In this document: positions 17,812 through 28,523 of the stretch, in pieces | Layout of the letters: the number at the start of each line of letters is the position of its first letter | Numbering within the stretch: the stretch's first letter is position 1 | Assembly: GCA_049840595.1 (NCBI GenBank) | Contig: JASGKO010000020.1 | Coordinates: 1-60,888 of the forward strand | Source: JASGKO01 sp049840595 | GTDB taxonomy: Bacteria > Verrucomicrobiota > Verrucomicrobiia > Chthoniobacterales > Chthoniobacteraceae | Length of the DNA stretch: 60,888 bases | Reading direction: 5' to 3' | Translations under genes and position numbers: made by a program | Notes under the pieces: model-generated | Database searches by the model: none | The model's input: the letters and a program-made list of their open reading frames with translations, nothing else | Told to the model about the DNA's origin: nothing

Positions 17812-20423
17812 GGATTCTGCATGGCTTTTTCGATGCTCTCACGCAATCCCGAAAGCGTCACCGGCTTGGCGGTGATGACACTCACTCCTTCGACCGGCTC
17901 GTCTTCCTCCCCCGTATTGAAGCCGCTCAGCAATACCACCGGCATGCGGGGGGAAAAGTGCCGGATCGCCTCGGCCATCTGGTCGCCACTCATTCCCGGC
18001 ATTGCTTTGTCGGCGATCACGAGGTCGAATCTCTCGTCGAGGAACTGGCGCAAGCCGTTTGTGCCATCCCCCGCGGTTCGCACCGTGTGCCCATCGGTTT
18101 CGAGATAGGCAGTCAACACCTCGCGAATCTGCGGCTCGTCATCGACGACCAGCACATTCAGCCCATGCATCGTCCCTTCCCCGGACCCGGGTTCTTCCTT
18201 CTCCACGGCATCGGTCGCCACTGGAAAGCGAAGCACGAAGGCCGTCCCCTTTCCCACTTCGGAGCGGATGTCCATCTCGCCGCCATGTCGTTGGATGATT
18301 CCGAAAACCATCGCCAATCCCAGCCCGGTGCCCCGTTCACCCTTGGTGGAGAAAAATGGGTCCAGACAACGCGCACGCACCTCCTCGGTCATGCCTGTGC
18401 CCGAGTCTGCCACTTCGAGCACGACCAGCGAGTCCTCGCGATGCGTGGCGAGCGTGATGGTGCCGCCCTTGGGCATGGCATCCACCGCGTTGAAAATCAG
18501 ATTCGTCAGCACCTCGCGCAAGGCCGATTCATCGCCCGCCACCAGCGGCACTTCGTCCAGCTTTTCCACGATGTGAATTTCCGCTCCCATCGATTGCGCC
18601 TGCCCTTTCCACTTGGGCTGCGTGAGGGTAATCGATTGACCAGCCAGCTTGCGCAGATCCACCGGCTTGAAGGTCTCGCCCCCTTCGTTGGAGCGATAGA
18701 ACTCCCGTAAGCGCGCCACGATACACGTCGCGTCCTTGGCCGCCGTCCGGATGGTCTCCAGGTATTTGAGTGCCTTGGGTTGATCGTTCAGCAGGGCCGG
18801 TTTCGCCACCAGCAACTCGGCAAACCCCAGCACGGGCATGAGCGCATTGTTAAAATCGTGCGCGATGCCACTCGCCATCTGCCCCAGCGCCCGCAACCGT
18901 TCCTGCTGGATCATCTGGTTCTGCGTGGCCTTCAATTCCGTAAGCGCTTTTTCCAAATCTGCATTCAAAGCCTTCATCGCATCGGCCGCGTGCTTGCGTT
19001 CGGTGTTCTCCACCAGCGTCCCCTCGAAGTGCTGTAAGCGCCCCGCTTCGTCGTAAATCGCCCGTACGCTTTGCGAAGTCCAGATCGTGCTTCCATCCCG
19101 CCGCCGCATTGCCGCCTCGGCATTGGCCACCATCCCCTCGCGGCACGCTTGCTGGAGCATTTGCTCATGTCGCTCCGGTTCCGCATATAACTGCGAGGCC
19201 GGGTCGCTCAAGGTCGTCATGAGTTGCGCGGCCGATTCAAAGCCAAAAATTCGCGCCAGCGCCGGATTCGCATTCAAATAAAGGCCCTCTGGCGAAAGGA
19301 CAAAAATCCCTTCGATCGCATTCTCGAAAATGCTCTGGTATTTTTGCTCCGTGACGACCAGGGCCGCCTCCGCCATTTCGCGGCGGGCCTTGTGTTCCTC
19401 CGAGTGCTCGGCCAGCTCCTCCACCGGCTTGGAAAAGCCCGCCGAAATGAAATGACTGGCCAGCAAGCCGCCGACCAGCAGCAGGGCGGCTGTTCCAACG
19501 ATTTCCCACTGCAACCAACGCTGCTGGGCCAGCGCGTCCGTGAGCGAATAAAAGCAAAGTTCGCACGCGATCGGGAACCGCGAACCGGGGTTGAGAATCT
19601 TGTAAAACATCAGGTGCGGCTCGCCATTGATCGGGATCACTGGATTTCCCGTTTTTCCGGGCGCCTCCTCCAGCGTGGCCTTGATTGATTTCACCAGCGC
19701 CGCTTGTTCGCGGACCGCGATTCCTGCCAGGTGGAGTTCATGATTGAGCCAGAGGCCCGTCTTCAAGCCTTCCGTGGCCTGCCCGGAAAACTCCGCAAAT
19801 GGAAACCCCAGCACCAGTGCCCCCAGCGGCTCACCTTCACTGCCAATGATCGTGGTCGCTACGACCTCTTCCAGTTTCGTCGTTCCATCCGCCGATGGAT
19901 ATTCCACATAGCCGATTTGCTGTTCCGGTCCCGCGCCTGCCGCCGCCAGTTGCCGCTCCCAAGGTTGCAATGGGGCTGCCTCCCCCTCGGGAGAAAGGAC
20001 ATCGCCCCGGGCATTGAGAAAGCGGACAAAATCGGCCCGCGGCAGGTTGTTGGCTTGATTCTTCGTGACCCGGCCATCGGCCAGCACGTCCCGCAGCTCC
20101 ACTTTTGCATTTAGATACAGATCGTCGAGATCCTGCTCGTCGAGCGCCGCCGTGATCCGGACATTGTGGGCCAGCAAGCGGCAGCGCTCCACCACCGCTG
20201 CCTGCCGCGATTCCTGCGTGACCAACTGCGTATCAATCCGTGATTGAAACTGCATTCGCAGCGAACGCTCGTTGTCCTGCTGCGCCTTCTGCTGCGCAAA
20301 ATAGAGCGTTCCCGCCGTAACCACGCCCACCACGAGCATGATCGTCAATTGCAACCGGGTGCGAAAGGCCGTGGAGAGCACCCGGCTGCTTTTGCCCAAC
20401 TTCCAGCCATCCATCGCACTCAC
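17808..20423 (-). CDS. Hybrid sensor histidine kinase with C-terminal receiver
   Basis: An 871-residue membrane kinase. Order: an N-terminal helix (about 22-44), an extracytoplasmic sensor region to about 290 with cache-like character, a second helix (about 305-330), a PAS domain (about 355-475, SIFENAIEGIFVLSPEG), a short coiled coil, the dimerisation/phosphoacceptor region with His522 in GIAHDFNNALMPVLG, the ATPase domain (DSGTGM and GTGLGLAMVFG), and a receiver domain with the phosphoacceptor Asp805 in LVIADKAMPG. No separate DNA-binding regulator is adjacent. It overlaps its upstream cupredoxin gene and its downstream porin gene by 4 bp each, so all three are almost certainly one transcript. 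Confidence 0.9.
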   Translation of the reverse strand: MSAMDGWKLGKSSRVLSTAFRTRLQLTIMLVVGVVTAGTLYFAQQKAQQDNERSLRMQFQSRIDTQLVTQESRQAAVVERCRLLAHNVRITAALDEQDLDDLYLNAKVELRDVLADGRVTKNQANNLPRADFVRFLNARGDVLSPEGEAAPLQPWERQLAAAGAGPEQQIGYVEYPSADGTTKLEEVVATTIIGSEGEPLGALVLGFPFAEFSGQATEGLKTGLWLNHELHLAGIAVREQAALVKSIKATLEEAPGKTGNPVIPINGEPHLMFYKILNPGSRFPIACELCFYSLTDALAQQRWLQWEIVGTAALLLVGGLLASHFISAGFSKPVEELAEHSEEHKARREMAEAALVVTEQKYQSIFENAIEGIFVLSPEGLYLNANPALARIFGFESAAQLMTTLSDPASQLYAEPERHEQMLQQACREGMVANAEAAMRRRDGSTIWTSQSVRAIYDEAGRLQHFEGTLVENTERKHAADAMKALNADLEKALTELKATQNQMIQQERLRALGQMASGIAHDFNNALMPVLGFAELLVAKPALLNDQPKALKYLETIRTAAKDATCIVARLREFYRSNEGGETFKPVDLRKLAGQSITLTQPKWKGQAQSMGAEIHIVEKLDEVPLVAGDESALREVLTNLIFNAVDAMPKGGTITLATHREDSLVVLEVADSGTGMTEEVRARCLDPFFSTKGERGTGLGLAMVFGIIQRHGGEMDIRSEVGKGTAFVLRFPVATDAVEKEEPGSGEGTMHGLNVLVVDDEPQIREVLTAYLETDGHTVRTAGDGTNGLRQFLDERFDLVIADKAMPGMSGDQMAEAIRHFSPRMPVVLLSGFNTGEEDEPVEGVSVITAKPVTLSGLRESIEKAMQNP

Positions 20424-21061
20424 GGGAAATTGACCTGCAAGGTTTTGCCGGGCTGCAAATCCACCTCGTGCACCAGCGTCGTCTTGCTATTAATCCAGGC
20501 CTTCAACTGGTAATGCCCCGCCGGCAGTCCCGCCAGGTGGTAGTTCCCCTCCGCGTCGGTAAGGGCGAAATGCGGCGTCTCCAGCACGAGAATGATCGCG
20601 TGCATCGTCTCATGGATGTCGCAATGCAGCGCCACCACCCCCGGCTGGTCGAAGACCTCCGAGGGAACCGGCCGTTCATCGCCCCGATAGCGCCCCAGGT
20701 CGAAACGCTTCGGCTTCGAGTAGGAAAAAATATTGTGATAGGTATCGTCGAGATTCGGAAACTCCACCCTGGTCCCCACCAAGACTGGCAGCAGCGTCAT
20801 CTCAAACGCGATGTTTTTCTGCGGCATCTGCACCGTGGCTGGCTTGGGCAGCGGGAAAGTGCCCTCCAAATAGACCACCGCCGCTGGAGGATCGGGCTGG
20901 ATGATCGCCGCCTCGCCATTGAGCAAATAGCGCTTGTTGATCACCGCCGCGGAGTGTGACTTCGGCAGCACAACATGCCCTTCCACACTGTTTTGCGCCT
21001 GCAAAACAGTCCGGGCGGCCAGCAACAGAACGACCATCAACAAAGGGGCTCGAAATTTCAT
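20420..21061 (-). CDS. Exported cupredoxin-like protein with carboxypeptidase-regulatory-like tail
   Basis: It has a signal peptide (residues 1-22) and a blue-copper type domain. Likely copper ligands are His109 in DDTYHNIFSYS, and Cys147, His150 and Met153 in LHCDIHETMH. The last 55 residues (TDAEGNYHLAGLPAGHYQLK) are a CarboxypepD_reg-like beta-sandwich. Such proteins are found in the envelope, where they may bind copper or carry electrons. The stop codon overlaps the start of the sensor kinase, so this could be the sensor's ligand partner or part of what it regulates. It is not amicyanin or plastocyanin in the strict sense. Confidence 0.8.
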   Translation of the reverse strand: MKFRAPLLMVVLLLAARTVLQAQNSVEGHVVLPKSHSAAVINKRYLLNGEAAIIQPDPPAAVVYLEGTFPLPKPATVQMPQKNIAFEMTLLPVLVGTRVEFPNLDDTYHNIFSYSKPKRFDLGRYRGDERPVPSEVFDQPGVVALHCDIHETMHAIILVLETPHFALTDAEGNYHLAGLPAGHYQLKAWINSKTTLVHEVDLQPGKTLQVNFP

Positions 21062-21189
21062 TCGCAGTTGATTACTAGCAAATTACAGACCAGTGACCGG
21101 CTTTTAGCACGAATGATTTTCAAACAGACCATCCCTCTCGTCCATTTCCAGGGACAGGTTTCCGTGCCCAGACTCGTCCACACAGGCAA

Positions 21190-21220
21190 AGCGCGGATGC
21201 ATTGTTCATGCATCCGCGCT
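21190..21220 (-). terminator. Strong hairpin downstream of the beta-helix gene
   Basis: AGCGCGGATGCA and TGCATCCGCGCT form a perfect 12-bp stem around a 7-nt loop. On the minus strand it lies about 26 bp after the stop of the exported beta-helix gene and is followed by TTT, so it probably ends that transcript. It also insulates the cupredoxin operon just downstream. Confidence 0.65.
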
Positions 21221-21246
21221 CCAAATCAGTCGAAAAAATCGCCCGG

Positions 21247-22014
21247 TTATTGAGGGTCGATCAGCTTGTTGAAGCTGCCGTTGGGCGAATTGCCAATCAC
21301 ATGGTTACTCTGCATCGAGACCAGCGTTGACTGGCCCTTGATCTTCAAGCCAGCGCTCGAGTTGTCGAGGATGAACGATGTGCCCACCCACACATCAGCC
21401 CCACCAGCCACCGAGATGCCCATGATGTTGCTGTTGATAGTCGTGCTGAGCACCTTTACTTCCGCCTTCGGAGAATTTACGAGAACGCCCGCAGCCCCGT
21501 TGGCGGAATCCGCCGTGCTGGTGTTGTTGCGGATCACACAATTCCGGATCACCACATTCGCATCGGTTAAGACCGAGATGCCGGTGGTAAAACCGTTGAT
21601 CTCGCAATTTTCAATCAGCACCGTTCCCGCCGTGATAATCTTGATGCCGCAGAGGCTCGTTCCAAGCCCCTGAAGATCGAGGTTGCGCAGCACCACCGTA
21701 TCGGTGGCCGCAGCACTAATGGCGATGCCATTCGTTCCGCTCACAAGGACGCTTCCAATGGAATAGCCCGCATCAATCGTAATGGACTTCGTGATCGTCA
21801 CGGCTCCAAACCCACCCGGGTCCAGCACATTGATCACTCCGCTGGGTGCGGTCTTGCTGATTACTCCGGCAAAGGTCTTGCACGGAGCCGTGCGCGAACC
21901 GGGGTTCGCATCGTCGCCCACCCCCGACACCCAGGTGCGGGTGGCCTGGGCCTGGGCATGAGTTGCGGCGAAGAGAAGAAGGGAAGCTACCACGAGAGAG
22001 TAGAGGGATTTCAT
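21247..22014 (-). CDS. Exported right-handed beta-helix protein
   Basis: I start at ATG 22014, which has AGAGGACC just upstream and gives a signal peptide (MKSLYSLVVASLLLFAATHA). The mature 235 residues are made of about ten short strand repeats with Asn and Cys ladders (LRNLDLQGLGTSLCGIKI, VLIENCEINGFTTGISVL, VVIRNCVIRNNTSTADS), the mark of a right-handed parallel beta-helix. Related domains occur in pectate lyases and adhesins, but the catalytic residues of a lyase are not evident. An opening ATRTWVSGVGDDANPGSRTA with a PCKTF is typical of bacterial DUF1565-like helices. The gene stands alone. Confidence 0.8.
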   Translation of the reverse strand: MKSLYSLVVASLLLFAATHAQAQATRTWVSGVGDDANPGSRTAPCKTFAGVISKTAPSGVINVLDPGGFGAVTITKSITIDAGYSIGSVLVSGTNGIAISAAATDTVVLRNLDLQGLGTSLCGIKIITAGTVLIENCEINGFTTGISVLTDANVVIRNCVIRNNTSTADSANGAAGVLVNSPKAEVKVLSTTINSNIMGISVAGGADVWVGTSFILDNSSAGLKIKGQSTLVSMQSNHVIGNSPNGSFNKLIDPQ

Positions 22015-22159
22015 AAGGTCCTCTACCCATCGTCTAAATCGCAGATTCCATAAATGACTTTTTAACAATTTCCTTACATTTCTTCGCGCGCTGCCTCGAC
22101 CGGGAAGCATTTAAAAAATTCATTCCCGTCCCGGGCCCTTTCTGCTCCACTTTTGACGC

Positions 22160-23413
22160 GTGACGTCTCCCGAAATCTCTTCCACCGTAAGAAGGCAGGC
22201 GCTGGGGCTGCTGCTGTTCATCAACCTCTTTTGCTACATCGATCGCTATGTGCTCTCGGCGGTCATGCCGTCGCTCAAGGAGCAATTCCTCTCCGGTGAT
22301 CCACATGCGAATGAAAAGGCCGGATACCTGGGCTCCGCCTTCCTGGTCAGCTACATGCTTACCGCGCCGGTCTTCGGCTGGCTGGCGGATCGTTTTTCAC
22401 GCTGGATCATCATTGGGCTCAGCGTCGCGTTATGGAGCCTGGCCAGCGGGGCTTCCGGGCTCGCCGCCAGCTTCACCATGCTACTGCTGACCCGGGTTTT
22501 CCTCGGGATTGGCGAAGCCGGGTACGGCCCCGCCGCGCCCACCATCATCAGTGATTTATATCCGGTGGAAAAACGTGGCTCCGTGCTGGCCTGGTTTTTC
22601 ATGGCGATCCCGGTCGGCAGCGCGCTGGGGTATGTGCTCGGCGGGCTGATCGAGCACCATTTTGGCTGGCGATCCGCATTCTATATGATGGCGCCTCCCG
22701 GCTTGCTGCTCGCGCTCATTTGCTTCTTCATGCGCGATCCCCGCCATGGGCAGGCCGCTGTCCTCACCCCGGTCTCCAAGGCCGACTACTGGCAACTGGC
22801 GAAGATTCCGTCGCTGCTCACCAACATTGCGGCTCAGGCGGCCATGACTTTCGCCATTGGCGGCATGTCCTTCTGGGCTCCGACCTTTATCCACGAGGCG
22901 CACGGGATTCCGATGGATCAGGTGAATCTCATTTTCGGCGGAATCACGGCCTTCACCGGCCTTGTTTCCACACTGCTTGGCGGCTGGCTCGGCGACAAGC
23001 TGCGCCCACGCTTTGCCGGTTCCTATTTCCTGGTCTCCGGAATCGGGATGCTGCTGGCCTTCATTCCCACCGTCGCGATGACTTTCTCGCCGTTTCCGCT
23101 GGGTTGGGTCTTCATTTTCATCGCCATGTTCTTCCTGTTCATGAACATCGGCCCTTCCAATACCGCCATCGCCAACGTCACCCCACCGACGATGCGGGCT
23201 ACCGCATTCGCGGCGAATATCCTCATCATCCATCTCTGCGGTGACGTCCCCTCGCCACCCCTCATTGGCTGGGTGAAAGATCATTCCAGTTGGAACTTCA
23301 GTTTTCTTGTCGTCTCCTTCGCCATGCTCATCGCCGGGATAATCTGGCTCTTCAGCATGAAAGCCCTGGTGCGCGACACCGCCGCCCAAACCGCTCGCGA
23401 ACAGACGGCCTGA
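22160..23413 (+). CDS. MFS transporter, spinster-like group
   Basis: A 417-residue carrier with about 12 membrane helices. Starting at GTG 22160, the first helix contains LLFINLFCYIDRYVLSAVMP, with the DRY motif typical of spinster-like and organic anion MFS members. The loop between helices 2 and 3 has the MFS signature GWLADRFSRWIIIGL. The next loop shows RVFLGIGEAGYGPAAPTIIS. The C-terminus is a short cytoplasmic tail. Substrate cannot be inferred. It is followed by mutS after about 90 bp with no evident terminator. Confidence 0.85.
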   Translation: MTSPEISSTVRRQALGLLLFINLFCYIDRYVLSAVMPSLKEQFLSGDPHANEKAGYLGSAFLVSYMLTAPVFGWLADRFSRWIIIGLSVALWSLASGASGLAASFTMLLLTRVFLGIGEAGYGPAAPTIISDLYPVEKRGSVLAWFFMAIPVGSALGYVLGGLIEHHFGWRSAFYMMAPPGLLLALICFFMRDPRHGQAAVLTPVSKADYWQLAKIPSLLTNIAAQAAMTFAIGGMSFWAPTFIHEAHGIPMDQVNLIFGGITAFTGLVSTLLGGWLGDKLRPRFAGSYFLVSGIGMLLAFIPTVAMTFSPFPLGWVFIFIAMFFLFMNIGPSNTAIANVTPPTMRATAFAANILIIHLCGDVPSPPLIGWVKDHSSWNFSFLVVSFAMLIAGIIWLFSMKALVRDTAAQTAREQTA

Positions 23414-23503
23414 TTTGTCATTTTTTCCATTTGTGACGGAGTGGTTAAATTTTCCATCCACTCCGCTTGCCACCGCCCCCCACCCCATCTAATCTGCGCC
23501 CTT

Positions 23504-26033
23504 ATGGCCGAAGGCCTCACTCCGATGATGCAGCAATACCAGGGCATCCGGCGCACCCTGCCGGAAGGCACCCTGCTGCTCTTTCGGCTCGGCGATTTTT
23601 ACGAGCTCTTCTTCGAGGACGCCAAGGAGGCCGCCGGCATCCTGAATGTCGCGCTCACCAAGCGCCAGACCACCCCCATGTGTGGCGTGCCTTACCATGC
23701 CGGCCGAGGCCTATATTGCGAAACTCATCAAAGCCGGGAAACGCGTCGCCATTTGCGACCAGACCAGCGTCCCGCAGCCGGGCAAGATCGTCGAGCGTCA
23801 GGTCACCCAAATCCTGACCCCGGGAACCATCAGCGACCTCAATCAGCTTGACTCCAAACGCAACAATTACCTCGCCGCCATCGCCCGTACGAAGGACCTG
23901 ATCGGCTTCGCTTTTGTCGATCTAAGCACCGGCGAATTTCGCATCACTGAACTCGAGAGCGAGGGCAAACTTGACGACGAACTCTCGCGGGTTCAGCCCT
24001 CCGAGCTGCTCGTCAGCGATGAAGACGCAACCTCGCTCGAATCCATGATCAATGTGGTTCGCACCGATGCCTACTGCTTCCTGCCCGATCACGCTCGCTT
24101 CGCCCTCTGCGATCACTTTGGCGTAAAATCCCTCGATGGCTTTGGCTGTGAGGAAATGCCAGGCCGCCGTCGCTGCGGCTGGGGCGATTGTTCACTACCT
24201 CAAGCATCAGCTTCGGCGGCAGATCAGCCACGTCACCCGGTTGAGCGTTTATCGCGAGACGAGCATGATGATCGTCGATGCGGCGACGCAGGCGAATCTG
24301 GAGCTGGTGAGCTCCCGGGGTAGTCGCGACACCAGCCTGCTCGCCGCGCTGGATCGCACCCTCACGCCGATGGGCGCCCGCAAGCTCCGGGACTGGATTC
24401 TCCACCCGCTGGCCACGGTCGCGCCACTGCTGCATCGCCAGCAGCTCATCACCGATTTTCTTGCTGAGCCCTACCTGCTCGCTCAGGCCCGGGAAACCCT
24501 GCGCAATATCCGTGACATCGAGCGCACCATCGCCCGGCTCAATCAAGCCGGGGGCAACGCTCGCGATCTCCTCGCGCTGAAAAACTCGCTGATCGAGATT
24601 CCCGATCTCCGCGCCCACGTTTCCGCTCTTGGCGCGGGGGATGCGCTCTCGCCCGGGCGCGAGGCCAGTCCGCTCGCGGTCGAGATTCTCAACGCGCTCC
24701 ACGAGTTCCCTGATCTCATTTCGCTGCTCGATACCGCGCTGGTGGAGGAGCCGCCGCTGGCGGTGAAGGAGGGCGGCCTCTTCCGCGATGGCTATCACGC
24801 CTCGCTCGATGAGCTCCGCAGTGCGGGCACCGAAGGCAAAAAATGGATTGCCGAGCTCCAGCAGCGTGAGATCGAACGCAGCGGCATTAAGTCGCTAAAA
24901 GTCCGTTTTACCAGCGTCTTCGGTTATTTCATCGAGATTACCAATGCGAATCTCACTTCCGTTCCCGCCGATTATCTGCGCCGTCAGACCACGGTCAACG
25001 GTGAGCGTTTCACCACGCCGGAGTTGAAAGAGGTCGAGGCGAAGATCCTCGGCGCCGATGAACGCGCGCGCAACCTGGAATACGAGCTTTTCCTCCAGCT
25101 CCGTGAGCGCGTGCTCGACGATCTCCGCCAGTTGCAGGAAACCGCCGCCGCCATTGCCACCCTCGACGTCATTGCCTCGCTGGCCGAGGTCGCGCGCCTG
25201 TTTCATTACTGCCGTCCCGAGCTCACCGAGGAGTCCAGCCTGTTCATTCGCGACGGACGCCATCCCGTCCTCGACCAGTCGCTCGCCGAGGAAAAATTCG
25301 TCCCCAATGACGTGGAACTCGATGGCGGCCCGAACCGGCTCCTCATCATCACCGGTCCGAACATGGCTGGTAAGTCCACTTACATCCGCCAGGTCGCGCT
25401 CCTCACCCTCATGGCGCAGATCGGCAGTGATGTCTCCCGCCGCCCGCGCAACGATTGGCCTCGCCGACCGCATCTTTACCCGCGTCGGCGCCAGCGACGA
25501 TCTCTCGCGCGGTCAGAGCACGTTCATGGTCGAGATGAACGAGACGGCCAATATCACAAACAACGCGACCGAGCGCAGCCTGGTCATCCTCGATGAAATC
25601 GGGCGTGGCACCTCCACCTTCGACGGCCTGAGCATCGCCTGGAGCGTCGCGGAGTATCTGCACGACAAGACACGCGCCCGCACGTTGTTCGCCACCCATT
25701 ATCACGAGCTGACCGAGCTGGAAATGACCCGCTCCGGCGTGAAGAACTACAACATCGCCGTACGCGAATGGAATGAGCAGATCATCTTCCTGCGCAAGAT
25801 CGTGCGCGGCGGGGCCGACAAAAGCTACGGCATCCAGGTCGCCCGCCTCGCCGGACTGCCCCCTGAGATCATCGCCCGCGCCAAGGAAATCCTCACGAAC
25901 CTCGAGCAATCCGAGCTCAACGCTGACGGCAAGCCCAGCTCGCCGAAGTTGCCCCCATCATCCCCAAGCGCCGCCGGAAAGAGAAGTCGTCCCGCCTCCA
26001 CCGAAGGAAAAGCCGCAGTTGTCCTTATTCTGA
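23504..26033 (+). CDS. mutS: DNA mismatch repair protein MutS (four frameshifts)
   Basis: MutS recognises mismatches and small loops in DNA. Conserved parts are the mismatch-binding FRLGDFYELFFEDA, Walker A ITGPNMAGKSTYIRQ, and VILDEIGRGTSTFDGLSIAW and LFATHYHELTELE in the ATPase. It ends in KEKPQLSLF, a typical MutS tail. The frame shifts forward four times, near 23700, 24160, 25440 and 25977. Each is fixed by removing one base from a short run (GG, GG, CCC, AAA), giving 841 residues, the normal size. All domains are intact, so artefact is much more likely than gene loss. If real, the strain would be a mutator. Convergent with the ABC exporter 10 bp further on. Confidence 0.88.
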
Positions 26034-26042
26034 TCGGCCTTC

Positions 26043-27770
26043 CTATTGTTCGTTCAGATCATATTTCTCAAACAGCGCGCCGAGCCAGAGCACGCCCCAT
26101 GAGGCTTCGATGGTCAGCGCAATGGCGGCTGTAATGGCTCCGGCCAAAATAGCTACATTCAAGCCATGACCGGTTAACTGCAGGGCCAGCCCCGTCCCGG
26201 CTCCAAAGATCGCCGGGAGAATGAGCCCGAGGAGTAAAACCAGCAACTGCCCGAGCAGCATCAGCACGCGCAAGCCAGTGGCCTCGATTCCCGCCGTGCG
26301 GGCCTCGCCGGGCTTGAACCAGGCCGGAAAGAGCAGCGTGAGTGCGCAGGGAATGGTCATCATGAGGAGATTGATCCCCGGCAATAGCACCGCGATGGCA
26401 GCCGACCAGGCGACCAGCGTCATCGGCCCCAACCGGCTGTGATGGAAAAGGCCGTCACACTCATTGCACCGAGCGCGAGGGTGAGCGCTTGAAAGGCCAG
26501 CCCCAGGCAGAGCGACCCCGCGAGATCCCCGGCTACGAATTGCCAGCCGCGCATCGGCAGGCTCTTCAAATAATCGGCCATGCCCAGACTTTCCCGAAAC
26601 TGGCCCGCCGCGAATTGCGTGCAATAGATCACCGAGAGCAGGAAGAAAACATACGTGAGGACCGGGGCCACTGCCTTGATGAGCGGAGAGAAATGCCCCT
26701 GCGTTACAAACATGGCCGCCACCACCGCCAGCGCGCCGAAGCGGAACCAGCGGACCATTGCCTTCTTTCCACCGGCCTTGAGCAGCGACTTCCAGAAAAA
26801 GGCCACCGGCAGCGGCCCGCGGGTGCCCAGGGAAAAGACCGGCACCGCCGCCTTGGTCGCCACAAAAGGAGTCCGCTTTCCCCGCCGTTCCACGAACTGC
26901 GCCCGCCGTTGCGCCAGCGCGATCGAGGCCTCTTCAAAAGACGAATCGGAGCGCAGCACCCAGAGGTAATGCACCGCGAGCATGCCCACCGCCGGCAGCA
27001 AGGCCACCAGCAGCCCATGGGCATCCCGCACAAAATAAAGCTGCACACACCAGCGGAAGGGGGTGAGAAAAAGTTGCACCGCCGGGCTCGCGGTCACAGC
27101 CCGGATCGACTCCATCCACTCGCTCTGCTGCAGCAGTTGCAAGACCGCCTGCTGGCCGGGGAGTTGTTGGAAAAGAAAATAAAGAATCGCCGCCAGCCCC
27201 GTCGCACCCAGGCCAAAAAGCAGCCGGCGGCGGCGATCCGAGAGCCCGCGCTCCCGCAGCCGTTGCAGTGCGAAAGAAGCCCCGATGCGATGCCACGAAA
27301 ATCGTGAGCCCCACCCACCAGCCCAGTAAGTGCAGCCACGCTGTGCCTCCCTGGCGGAAACGCCCCGAGACTACGAGCATCACCACGGCGAAGACGATGA
27401 TGCCCAGTTGCGACTGGAGCAGCTTGTATTGCAGCAGCGTGCGGCGGGCCAGCGGAGCCGGAAACAACCACGCAATCTCCGCTTCGCTGAACCGCAAGGC
27501 CGCCCGGGAACCCGGAAAAATCCAGGCAAACCCCAGCAAGGCCACAAAGTAAACGAACGCAGCGATTTCCACCAGCGAAGGGTCCACCGGCAGAGCCGCT
27601 CCACCCAGGTTGCGTCCACCATGGAAAAGAAACCGGTAGAAATAAAAATAGAAATACAGCCCGCCAAAAATCGCTCCCAGCAGGTATTTCGGCTGGCGGA
27701 GACGCATGACCCGGTGTTGCACGTTGTTCAAAAACGACCGCACCAGCAAGAACCACAGGGCGCCGTTCAT
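26043..27770 (-). CDS. ABC exporter membrane protein (two frameshifts)
   Basis: Large permease of an ATP-driven exporter. The ATG at 27770 overlaps the stop of the ATPase gene by 4 bp. The frame shifts near 27275 (one T too many in TTT) and again near 26432 in a GGGG run, where either one base is missing or two are extra. The repaired product is about 575 residues with at least ten hydrophobic helices, for example KYLLGAIFGGLYFYFYFYRF, LAVVAAMFVTQGHFSPLIK and VLLPGINLLMMTIPCALTLL. A long loop in the middle contains ALAQRRAQFVERRGKR. It resembles the group annotated as putative ABC exporters of bacteria; substrate unknown. Confidence 0.75.
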
Positions 27771-28501
27771 GACTCCGCTTCCCCGCCGACCAGTTGCAGG
27801 AAGATGTCTTCCAGACTGCGTGTTCCCTCCGGCCCCGCATATTCCGTGCGGATTTCCGCGAGCGTGCCGTCGGCGATTTTCACGCCACGCTTCAAGATCA
27901 GCACATGGGTGCAGACTTCCTCCAGCAAGTGCAGCAGGTGCGAACTCAGGATGATGGCGGCCCCTTCCCGCGCCCGGCGCAGAATCGAATCCTTCGTCCG
28001 CCGGATCGCCAGCGGGTCGAGTCCGGTGAGCGGCTCGTCGAAGAACATCACCTTCGGCGTATGCAGAAAGCCACAGGCAATGGCCACCTTCTGCTTCATG
28101 CCGCGGGAGAGTTCGCCGGGCAGTTTTGCAGCCTTGTCGGCGAGATCGAACTCCTCCAGCAGCGAAGCGGCCAGGGCCTTTCCATCCGCCACCTGGTAAA
28201 GTCGCGCGGTAAACTCCAGATGCTGTGCCACCGTGAGGTAATCGAAGAGTCGCGGCTCATCGGCAAAAAAAGCCAGTTCCCGCTTTGCCGCCATGGCAGC
28301 AGTCGCCAGGTCATACCCGGCAATGCGGATGCTCCCCTCGGTGGCTGGCAGGATGCCCGCGAGGCAACGGAGCGTGCTCGTCTTGCCGGCCCCGTTGGGC
28401 CCCACCAATCCCAGCACCTCGCCGGGCTCCACTCGAAACGAAAGATCGGAAACCGCTTTCTGCCCGTCGTAAAATTTACTGAGGTGCTCGACATCAATCA
28501 T
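27767..28501 (-). CDS. ABC transporter ATP-binding protein
   Basis: A 244-residue ATPase with Walker A GPNGAGKTSTLR, a Q-loop near ELAFFADEPRLFDYL, signature LSRGMKQKVAIACG, Walker B KVMFFDEPLTGLDP and the switch histidine in LSSHLLHLLEEV. Its degenerate signature (LSRGM rather than LSGGQ) is common in exporters of the CcmA/NatA branch. It overlaps the permease by an ATGA junction, so the two form an exporter. A short periodic repeat lies just upstream, in the gap before its start. Confidence 0.88.
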   Translation of the reverse strand: MIDVEHLSKFYDGQKAVSDLSFRVEPGEVLGLVGPNGAGKTSTLRCLAGILPATEGSIRIAGYDLATAAMAAKRELAFFADEPRLFDYLTVAQHLEFTARLYQVADGKALAASLLEEFDLADKAAKLPGELSRGMKQKVAIACGFLHTPKVMFFDEPLTGLDPLAIRRTKDSILRRAREGAAIILSSHLLHLLEEVCTHVLILKRGVKIADGTLAEIRTEYAGPEGTRSLEDIFLQLVGGEAES

Positions 28502-28523
28502 ACCGTTATGCCGATTATTTAGG

